7,346 bases of DNA, taken from contig CAMIEW010000040.1 in assembly GCA_946222055.1 (NCBI GenBank), forward strand, positions 1-7,346, in the 5' to 3' direction. This document shows, one piece after another, positions 1-6,064 of this stretch. The DNA comes from an uncultured Porphyromonas sp. (GTDB lineage Bacteria; Bacteroidota; Bacteroidia; Bacteroidales; Porphyromonadaceae). Under the pieces are notes generated by a model that saw nothing but the letters and a program-made list of their open reading frames with translations, ran no database searches and was not told the origin of the DNA. The translations under genes and the position numbers were made by a program. The first letter of the stretch is position 1, and the number at the start of each line of letters is the position of its first letter.

Positions 1-2242
1 TCTCAGGTCCTGATCGCGACTTACCTCCTTGCCGGTCTCATCCAGCAGGCTGTAGGCATCGTAGATGTAACCGTAGGTGGAGTAGCTGCTGCTGAAGAGG
101 TTGAGCAGCTGCAGGCTCAGGTCGAGGGAGCGGTGGCTCTTCAGGTCTATCCCGTACTTAGCCATCAGGCTGCCAGTGTAGTAGCCGGGGAGGCGATGTC
201 CCTCATATCCACTATTATCCACGTAGCGCGCACCAACGTAGGTACCGGAGAAGTCGATGTAGAGATTGTCAAGAGGCATCCAGGTGAGGGCGTGATTGGC
301 AATGATGGAGGGACTGTTGGCAATGGGTGTCTCGTCCATCTTGTAGTCCTTCAGGCGTGCCCACTCCCAAGAGGCGTCATAGACGCTCTCTGAGTATGTG
401 TAGTCAAGGATCCGATTGCGGGAGAGGGTCGCATTGGCAGAGAGACGTAGCTGCTTGATGATCTGCCAGTCAAAGCCCATCTCCACACCTGCGCGGTAGC
501 TCTTGGGGACATTGACCATCAGTAGCTCACCCACGTCGCTGAGCTTGCCGTTGGGGACGATTTGGTCCTTATAGTGCATGAAGTAGCCGTTTACGAAGAG
601 GCTCACCGGTCCCCATGTCTGCTCGGTACCGATCTCGAGGTCGCCCATGTACTCGGGGCGGGGGAGGATCTCATTTCCCTTGTCATCGTACTCACGACTC
701 TCGGTGAACATCTTGCGATTGGGCTCCTTGGCTGCAGTCGTGTAGGAGATGTAGTAGGAGTGGTTGCGTGAGGGGTGGAAGTTGAGTCCCACCTTGGGGA
801 GGACAAAGTGGTAGGTCGGAGCGTTGGCGCCCTCAAAGTTGAGGACGTCCATCTTGCCGGTCTTATCGGACTTCTTGTCGGAGAGTCCGTGCATGGTGGT
901 GCGGGAGTAGCGGTACATCACGTCACCATAGGCGAGGAGATGGTCGGTGATATTCCACTCGCCCTTGAGGTAGGTGGCAATGCCGGTGACGGCGGAGGAG
1001 TTGCGATAGTACTCTGAATTGGGGTAGAAGGGACCAAACTCAGTCATCGTCCCCTTTGCGATCCCGTCGACCCAGGGGAGGATGCCATAGTGATCGCCCC
1101 AGTAGTGATTTCCGGAGAGACCAAAGTTGATACGCCCCTTCTCACCGGTCCACATGGCGTTGAAGATCCCACCGGCGAAATGGTTGTCGAGGTACTTCTC
1201 TCGCACAAGGTCAGCCTTTGTCTTGTTGCTCATCGGGACGACGAAGTACTCCCGGAGCTTGCGCTCATTCTTATACTCCCGGGTAAATCCCTTACCACGA
1301 GTATAGTGGAGGGTCACATCGTAGCTGAAGTTGTCCGTCGGCTGATGCTTGAGGATGGCATAGGTGTGGCTCTGGCGGTAGTTATCGGTCTGGTCGGGGT
1401 AGAAGAGCTGCTTGGAGAGCTCTTTCTCGCCCTTATTCATCAGCCCGTCCGGATTGTAGCGACGACCATAAGAGTCTATCATGGACTGATTGGCTCCTGT
1501 CCACGCGACTTGAGTATGCTGGTCACCGAGATTGTGGATCAGCTGGAGGGAGTAATTGTCGCCCCCCTTGTAGGCCTGGAGGAGGTAGGAGAATCCCTTG
1601 TTTCCGCTACGATCCCGGTATCCATTGCCGGACGTGCGGGAAAGGAAACCACTGAAGCGCCAGTTGCCCGCCAGAGCTCCTGTAGTGAGGTGCACCATAT
1701 CGCGGCGCATGCCGTAGGAGCCCCAGTAAGTGGAGACGCTACCACCGGCCTCGGACTCAGGGATGGCGATACGCATATCCATCGTCGCACCGAAGGCTCC
1801 GGCACCGAAGGTGGACGACCCGGCACCACGGACGATGACGATATCGGAGAGACGACTGCCGAAGTCGGGCATATTGGCCCAGAAGACCGCCTGGCTCTCG
1901 GAGTCATTGACAGGGACACCATTGACGGATATTGACACGCGAGGGGTCGACACCACGGATGGAGAAGCCGGTGTAGCCGCCCATCGTGCCGGCATCCTGG
2001 GTGATCAGGAGGGAGGGAGTACCGCGGAGGAGCGTCGGGACGTCCCAGGCGGTGGTATGGAGCTTCAGCTCGGGGAGCTTGATCGTCTGCTTGGTGACCG
2101 GGGTGAGCTGTCCGGGACGGATGCCGAGGACCTCTACCGCTTCCAGGTCATACTCTCGAGAGATGTCCTGGGCGCTGGCGCCGAGGAGGAGAGCTCCACT
2201 GAGAGCTCCGACAGACAGTAGTCTGGTGATAAGATGTTTCAT
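1..2242 (-). pseudogene. TonB-dependent outer-membrane receptor, probably thiamine importer; frameshifted and cut by the window edge
   Basis: Starting at ATG 2242 the product opens with a signal peptide (MKHLITRLL..., likely cleaved after GASA, residue 24), then a possible TonB box (LEAVEVLG) and a plug domain (LPELKLHTT, DVPTLLRGTPSLL, SIRGVDPSRVNI). At 1924-1930 the frame breaks: after Ile105 the original frame adds seven foreign residues and stops at 1904. The other frame continues at once with plug motifs VNGVPVNDSESQ, FWANMPDF and VRGAGSSTFGAGAFG, and I read it open for 642 codons to position 1 as an aromatic-rich beta barrel. The visible end (LQLLNLFSSSYSTYGYIYDAYSLL) resembles the penultimate barrel strands, so perhaps 20-30 residues lie outside. 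No N-terminal carboxypeptidase-like domain is present, so it is not SusC. The TPP riboswitch upstream points to thiamine as substrate (inference). ATG 2254 is an alternative start. The gene may be truly broken or the break may be a sequence error. Confidence 0.88.
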
Positions 2243-2244
2243 GT

Positions 2245-2316
2245 ATCTGCTCATATAAGATGATAATGTAAGTGTCACACGATGGCACTAAGCCCACAGG
2301 GTATGGGCGAGCAGAT
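2245..2316 (-). promoter_or_regulatory. Candidate riboswitch expression platform (start-codon sequestering helix)
   Basis: On the minus strand, ATCTGCTC at 2316-2309 is perfectly complementary to GAGCAGAT at 2252-2245, which lies two bases before the ATG at 2242 and overlaps the alternative ATG at 2254. Between the arms, 2308-2292 can fold into a small hairpin (GCCCA/TGGGC) that abuts the first arm. The pairing would hide the translation start. The same upstream arm can instead pair with GAGCAGA inside the aptamer (2406-2400), giving two exclusive folds. There is no run of T typical of an intrinsic terminator here, which favours translational control. The complementarity is seen directly; the switching role is inferred. 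Confidence 0.5.
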
Positions 2317-2358
2317 CTTAATGATGGGGACTGCCTACACAGAGACAGTCGGGATCAC

Positions 2359-2441
2359 GCACTTTCCTACGTCGGAATTAACCGGACAGGTTCGGAGGGT
2401 CTGCTCTCAGCCTGCCCTTTCGGACAGGCACCCCTAGGCGA
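2359..2441 (-). promoter_or_regulatory. TPP (THI-element) riboswitch aptamer
   Basis: Read on the minus strand, the hallmarks of the thiamine pyrophosphate aptamer occur in order: GGGGTGCC (from about 2434), a P3 hairpin GCCTGTCC-GAAA-GGGCAGGC (2429-2410), the conserved TGAGA (2409-2405), ACCC closing P2 (2400-2397), GAACCTG (about 2393-2387), GGTTAAT with a P5-like helix (CGG/CCG), and CGTAGGAAAGTGCG (2372-2359). This matches the known family (RF00059) closely. It sits about 105-120 bases upstream of the TonB-dependent receptor start and is transcribed in the same direction, so binding of TPP is expected to lower receptor expression. P1 is hard to define: the outer pairing looks short and imperfect. 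Confidence 0.95.
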
Positions 2442-2470
2442 AGGCAACGGGACTTCTCGCGTTGCGAGTG

Positions 2471-2478
2471 CAAAGGTA
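2471..2478 (-). promoter_or_regulatory. -7 promoter element for the riboswitch/receptor transcript
   Basis: The minus strand reads TACCTTTG, an exact match to the Bacteroidota sigma-ABfr -7 consensus TAnnTTTG, and it lies just upstream of the TPP aptamer. No clear TTTG -33 box is seen at the usual spacing. Transcription would start near 2466-2462, so the RNA would begin with an inverted repeat (GCAACG at 2465-2460, CGTTGC at 2449-2444) followed by the aptamer. Confidence 0.65.
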
Positions 2479-2529
2479 GTTATATTTTCCTAAAGTCCCC
2501 CTTAGAATCTCTGTAAAGGACGAAAATGG

Positions 2530-2537
2530 TAGATTTG
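2530..2537 (+). promoter_or_regulatory. -7 promoter element for the thioredoxin-like lipoprotein gene
   Basis: TAGATTTG matches the Bacteroidota -7 consensus TAnnTTTG exactly and lies 24 bases before the ATG at 2562. A weak -33 candidate (TCTG, 2510-2513) is present. The predicted leader is only about 15-20 bases, A-rich and without a Shine-Dalgarno sequence, as is common in this phylum. Confidence 0.55.
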
Positions 2538-2561
2538 CACCAGAACAACTAACACTACAAC

Positions 2562-3674
2562 ATGAATAACAGTATGAAGAAGTCCCTACTTCTCCTCTCT
2601 GCCGGGCTACTGGCAGCCGGGACCATCGCCTGCACGAAGGAGAGCACGGCACCTCGCCTACGGGGAAGCAACCTCCCCCAGAGTCTCGAGGGGCAGTATG
2701 CCACGCTCATCGCTAAGGGCGGCGAGCGGATCGACTCCGCTCAGGTAACGTCAGGAGCCTTTGAGCTACTCCTGCCCGACACCATCTCCCTCACTCGCTA
2801 CGACGTGGAGCTGGGAGGCCAGGCGATCGGCTACTTCCCGGAGAGTGGTACCTCGACGATCATCCCCGACAGCGTGGGATACACCTACGATGATGCCTCC
2901 ACGCCAATGAATCGCCATCTCGCCACCCTCACAGAGGAGTACAATACCGCCTACGGCGACTATGTCCGTGAGAGTCTCTCACTCCAGGAGGACTATAAGG
3001 CAGCGGGCAATCAGGTGACCCCCGAGATCTCCAAGAAGGGCGCTGAGCTCTCCGATCGCTTCACTACGCGTGTGGCAGAGATCGCTCGCAAGTGCTTCGA
3101 GGAGAATAAGGATAACGAGCTGGGACGGATGGCGCTCTCCCTCTACCCCACCTCCGACTCCAAGGGCTTCGTAGAGCTCTACGAGTCTGCTGGAGACCTA
3201 ATCAAGGAGGATCCGGATCTGAAGAAGCTCTATGAGCTGCAGCAGGCAGAGCAGAAGACCAGTGCCGGTCAGCCCTACGTCGACGTAACGATGACCGATG
3301 AGACCGGCAACGAGATCCGCGTGAGCGAACTCCGTGAGGAGGGGAAGCACCTCCTTATCGATGTCTGGGCCTCCTGGTGCGGTCCCTGCCGTGCAGCTAT
3401 GCCGCACCTCGCTGAGATCGTGAAGGGACACCCCTCTACCATCAAGGTGGTGAGCATCGGCGGTATCAACGAGACCTACGAGGCTAATACGAAAGCTCGC
3501 GAGGAGCTCGGCATGACCTGGACCACGGTCTTTGACTCCACCAGTGCCTTTGCCGATGCTTACGGCATCCAGGCGATCCCGACCCTGATCCTGATCAACC
3601 CCGAGGGCACCATTGAGCTCAAGACTAATGACGCCAACGAGATGAGTGCCAAGATCGCCGACCTCGGCCTCTGA
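2562..3674 (+). CDS. Thioredoxin-fold (TlpA/ResA-like) lipoprotein with DUF4369-like N-terminus
   Basis: The 370-residue product starts MNNSMKK, has a hydrophobic leucine/alanine stretch and then TIAC with Cys24 as the likely lipidated residue, so it should be anchored in the envelope. The -3 position is Thr rather than Leu, a relaxed lipobox. Residues about 35-125 resemble the DUF4369 region often placed before thioredoxin domains in Bacteroidota (ERIDSAQVTSGAFEL, YFPESGT). Residues about 125-230 are charged and helical. The C-terminal domain (about 238-370) has the redox motif WCGPC, with catalytic Cys273 and Cys276, and the cis-proline loop AIPT (Pro340). The family reduces or exchanges disulfides in the periplasm; the partner is unknown. 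Met5 (2574) is an alternative start. The gene is monocistronic, divergent from the thiamine receptor and convergent with the Fur-family gene. Confidence 0.9.
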   Translation: MNNSMKKSLLLLSAGLLAAGTIACTKESTAPRLRGSNLPQSLEGQYATLIAKGGERIDSAQVTSGAFELLLPDTISLTRYDVELGGQAIGYFPESGTSTIIPDSVGYTYDDASTPMNRHLATLTEEYNTAYGDYVRESLSLQEDYKAAGNQVTPEISKKGAELSDRFTTRVAEIARKCFEENKDNELGRMALSLYPTSDSKGFVELYESAGDLIKEDPDLKKLYELQQAEQKTSAGQPYVDVTMTDETGNEIRVSELREEGKHLLIDVWASWCGPCRAAMPHLAEIVKGHPSTIKVVSIGGINETYEANTKAREELGMTWTTVFDSTSAFADAYGIQAIPTLILINPEGTIELKTNDANEMSAKIADLGL

Positions 3675-3683
3675 TCGCTCCTT

Positions 3684-3734
3684 CAAAAACACAACGAGGG
3701 CGTGCCGTCTCCACAGACAGCACGCCCTCGTTGT
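3684..3734. terminator. Bidirectional intrinsic terminator between convergent genes
   Basis: A perfect 15-base-pair stem (3691-3705 with 3720-3734, ACAACGAGGGCGTGC and its complement) continues after one mismatch into a further 4-base-pair helix (3707-3710 with 3715-3718). On the minus strand the stem is followed by GTTTTTG (an A-tract at 3685-3689 on the plus strand), a normal U-tract ending the amylase-regulator transcript. On the plus strand only a weak TTGT follows, but the stem ends 60 bases after the lipoprotein stop codon and probably serves it too. Confidence 0.9.
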
Positions 3735-3770
3735 ATGCATCAGACCACGCTCGACCTAGCCCGATCGTGG

Positions 3771-4199
3771 TCAGTCACTCTCGTCGCGACGGCGACAGCC
3801 GGGGCACTCGCCCTTGATGACAAAGGAGATGGAGTGTGGCGTGAAGCCCTCCGGCAGTATCATCTCGGGCAGCGGGAGATCCTCCATGCAGAAGGACTGT
3901 CGGCATGACTCACAGTAGAAGTGGATGTGCTCGTCCTGTCGGTCGCAGGGTCCCTTGCTGCTACAGAGCTCGTAATTGAGCAGCCCTCGCCCGTCCTCAA
4001 AGGCGTGGACAATATCCTGCTCCAGGAAGAGCGTCAGCACTCGGAAGATGCTGGACTTGTCCATCGGACTCAGTGTGAGCTCCAGGTCAGTCAGCGTCAC
4101 CGGGTGCTCCTCGGCACGGAGCGCCCTCAGCACAAGCACCCGATTGGGAGTCGGCCTGACCCCCTTCTGCTCAAAGTAAGTCTCTATCTCTCTCGTCAT
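3771..4199 (-). CDS. Fur-family metalloregulator, possibly Zur-like
   Basis: This 142-residue protein has the usual Fur length. Residues 1-70 form a winged helix (RPTPNRVLVLRAL; recognition-helix area SSIFRVLTLF), and the rest is the dimerisation/metal domain. A structural zinc site is clear: C96-x2-C99 and C132-x2-C135. By alignment to PerR/Fur from memory, sensor ligands would be His32, Glu77, His91 and His93, while the usual carboxylate position after the first CxxC is Cys104. Extra cysteines at 79 and 85 before H-x-H recall Zur proteins, which use a cysteine there. So zinc sensing is a reasonable guess, but iron, manganese or peroxide sensing is not excluded. The ATG follows the amylase stop codon with one base between (TGAGATG on the minus strand), so the two genes are co-transcribed and likely translationally coupled. 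Confidence 0.9.
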   Translation of the reverse strand: MTREIETYFEQKGVRPTPNRVLVLRALRAEEHPVTLTDLELTLSPMDKSSIFRVLTLFLEQDIVHAFEDGRGLLNYELCSSKGPCDRQDEHIHFYCESCRQSFCMEDLPLPEMILPEGFTPHSISFVIKGECPGCRRRDESD

Positions 4200-4200
4200 C

Positions 4201-5886
4201 TCACTCAGGGAAGTATGGACTCAGGGGAGTAAAGAGGAGGACACCGTAGTCATGCGGTCTTACCTTGATGGTGTAAGGACGATCGCTCTCCAGCGTCACC
4301 ACTTCCTCATGACCGCTCTGGAAGTCAAGCATCTTGCAGCTCTTCCCCTCCTGACAGTGCAGGGTATCAAAGGCGTGTCTCGGGAGTGGCAGTGCAAGGT
4401 CTACTGTGTGATCGGCAAAGTTGGCGACTACAAGTGCCAGCTTTCCCGGTCGGTAGCGAAGGAAGGCATACTGTCTCGCGGAATCAAGCCTATCACCTAC
4501 CGCGTACATTAGGTCAAAGAAAAGCCCATGATCGAAGACCGGGTAGCTAGTCAGCTCAAGCAGCCGACGGTATCGCTCTCGAAGCTCACGCTGCTCCTCA
4601 GTCCGTAAGGCCGGCTGGTGGAGCGCTCTCATAGACTCCATCGACCAGTAGTCGTAGATCGTGGTCCTGCCATTTCGTCCAGAGAAGCCCTCCTCATCCA
4701 TGCCATGCTCACCCAGCATCTGACCGAAGTAGATCATCATCGGTCCTCCATCGATCAGAGCAGAGACCGCTACAGCGGGGATCCCCTTGGCACCTGTGCC
4801 GACGATGAAGTCACTCGCGAGTCGCTGCTCGTCGTGATTCTCCATAAAGTGGAGCATCCGACCGGAAAGGCCCTCCTGAGACTGCCAAACAGAGGTAATA
4901 TCGGCAGCGGCTCGCTCTCCTCTCAGCACGCCGATCAGAGTGTCGTAGAGCCCCACCTTGTCGTAGAGGTAGTCCAGCCCGGCATCCAGATACTCTCGAT
5001 AGCGCCATGGCTGGTAGATCTCACCGATAAAGAGGAGCTGCGGGAAGTCGGGATGGAGTCTCTGGATCACCCAGCGCCAGAAGGGCACCGGTACCATCTC
5101 CGCCATATCACACCGGAAGCCGTCCACCCCCTGCATCGCCCAGTGGCAGAGGATGTGGTACATCTTGACCCAGGTATCAGGAACCGGCTCGCCGAAGTCT
5201 CCCACTCCTGTATCGGGATCTACGCCATAATTGAGCTTCACTGTATCGTACCAGTCGTCTCGCGAGGGATGGGCGTGGAAGACATCATTACCCGTCGCTC
5301 GAGCGGGATACTCTGAGTAAGCGGATGGCTCCGGTCCGTAGTCTGAGCCGATCACCAGCATCTGGTCGGTGAGGTAGTAGAAGTTATTGTCCCTCCGGAA
5401 GCGCATATCCCGATCGTCCCGCTCGCCGAAGTCCTCCTCCAGCTGTGGACTGCAGTCCGACTGGTACTGTCGTGCCAGGTGATTGGGGACAAAGTCGATG
5501 ATCACCCCCAGACCGGAGGCGTGCGTCCGCTCCACCAACTGCCTAAATTCTTCCCTCCTCTCCTCAGGATCGTCGGCCAGATCCGGATCAACATCGTAGT
5601 AGTCCTTGATCGCATAGGGCGAGCCGGCACGCCCCTTCACCACGTCCGGATGATCGTGCATAATCCCCGGATAGGAGGTAGTGGTGGCATGCTCGAGGAT
5701 ACCGGTATACCAGACGTGGGTAAAGCCGAGCTCCCTGAGGTCATCGAGCCGCTCACAGGTGAAGTGGCTCATCTTACCACAGCCGTTTTCCTCGATCGAA
5801 CCACCGGGCAGGTTTTTTCCGCTCACGTTTCCGTAGAGCCTGGGCAGTGCCTGATAGATCAGCAGCTTGCTATTGTCTCCGTTCAT
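4201..5886 (-). CDS. Cytosolic GH13 alpha-amylase family glycoside hydrolase
   Basis: The 561-residue product has the four GH13 signature regions in order: DFVPNH (131-136), GFRCD with the nucleophile Asp260, FIGEIY with the acid/base Glu289, and ENHDEQ with the transition-state stabiliser Asp352. The catalytic triad is intact. The N-terminal barrel part includes GFTHVWYTGILEHA and SPYAIKDYYDVDP, and the last ~90 residues look like the usual beta-sandwich domain C. No signal peptide is visible, so it should act in the cytoplasm on glycogen, maltodextrins or a similar alpha-glucan; exact specificity cannot be read. I chose ATG 5886; the same frame extends to a GTG at 5910, which adds eight residues of no obvious value. 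It is the first gene of a unit with the Fur-family regulator and has a promoter at 5958-5965. Confidence 0.93.
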   Translation of the reverse strand: MNGDNSKLLIYQALPRLYGNVSGKNLPGGSIEENGCGKMSHFTCERLDDLRELGFTHVWYTGILEHATTTSYPGIMHDHPDVVKGRAGSPYAIKDYYDVDPDLADDPEERREEFRQLVERTHASGLGVIIDFVPNHLARQYQSDCSPQLEEDFGERDDRDMRFRRDNNFYYLTDQMLVIGSDYGPEPSAYSEYPARATGNDVFHAHPSRDDWYDTVKLNYGVDPDTGVGDFGEPVPDTWVKMYHILCHWAMQGVDGFRCDMAEMVPVPFWRWVIQRLHPDFPQLLFIGEIYQPWRYREYLDAGLDYLYDKVGLYDTLIGVLRGERAAADITSVWQSQEGLSGRMLHFMENHDEQRLASDFIVGTGAKGIPAVAVSALIDGGPMMIYFGQMLGEHGMDEEGFSGRNGRTTIYDYWSMESMRALHQPALRTEEQRELRERYRRLLELTSYPVFDHGLFFDLMYAVGDRLDSARQYAFLRYRPGKLALVVANFADHTVDLALPLPRHAFDTLHCQEGKSCKMLDFQSGHEEVVTLESDRPYTIKVRPHDYGVLLFTPLSPYFPE

Positions 5887-5913
5887 GATGATGTTGTCTA
5901 TGTGTACCACTCT

Positions 5914-5942
5914 TCTTGTAGGACGGGCTTCTTACCCGCAAG
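5914..5942 (-). other. Possible stem-loop in the amylase leader
   Basis: Minus-strand CTTG-CGGG and CCCG...CAAG can form two stacked 4-base-pair helices (5942-5939 with 5917-5914, and 5938-5935 with 5927-5924) separated by a one-sided five-base bulge. It lies between the predicted transcription start and the ATG at 5886. It matches no regulatory RNA family I recognise and may be chance. Confidence 0.25.
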
Positions 5943-5957
5943 AGTCCGATCCTATGC

Positions 5958-5965
5958 CAAATGTA
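5958..5965 (-). promoter_or_regulatory. -7 promoter element for the amylase-Fur unit
   Basis: The minus strand reads TACATTTG, an exact match to TAnnTTTG, 71 bases before the ATG at 5886 and just past the OmpA terminator. No good TTTG -33 box is seen. The predicted leader is about 65 bases. Confidence 0.55.
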
Positions 5966-5990
5966 GCCATTTTTCCATATATCCGGATTG

Positions 5991-6031
5991 AAAAAAAAGA
6001 GGTCCCACAGGACTAGCCTGCGAGACCTCTT
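5991..6031 (-). terminator. Intrinsic terminator of the OmpA-family gene
   Basis: AAGAGGTC (5997-6004) pairs with GACCTCTT (6024-6031), and inside it CAGG (6008-6011) pairs with CCTG (6017-6020) around a five-base loop. On the minus strand the hairpin runs directly into eight T residues (the A-run at 5991-5998, partly shared with the stem). It begins 34 bases after the OmpA stop codon and insulates the amylase promoter from it. Confidence 0.93.
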
Positions 6032-6064
6032 GATAGATTAGTGATTATCCCTAAGGGGATCAGA

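Noticed and set aside
1090..1935. A 281-codon plus-strand open frame, with others at 133-1017 and 1730-2258
   Set aside because: They lie antisense to the receptor, whose minus-strand frame encodes clear plug and barrel motifs. The plus-strand products are valine/glycine-rich and lack recognisable domains, as expected for shadows in GC-rich coding DNA.
2292..2350. Intrinsic terminator as the riboswitch expression platform
   Set aside because: Hairpins at 2292-2308 and 2329-2350 have only about five strong pairs each and neither is followed by a T-run on the minus strand.
2359..2441. Cobalamin riboswitch, which is common upstream of TonB-dependent receptors
   Set aside because: The conserved TGAGA, ACCC, AACCTG and CGTAGG blocks and their order fit the TPP aptamer; the B12-box pattern is absent.
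2272..2493. Small open frame on the plus strand between the divergent genes
   Set aside because: It covers the TPP riboswitch in antisense; the conserved RNA elements explain the sequence, and the peptide has no features of a protein.
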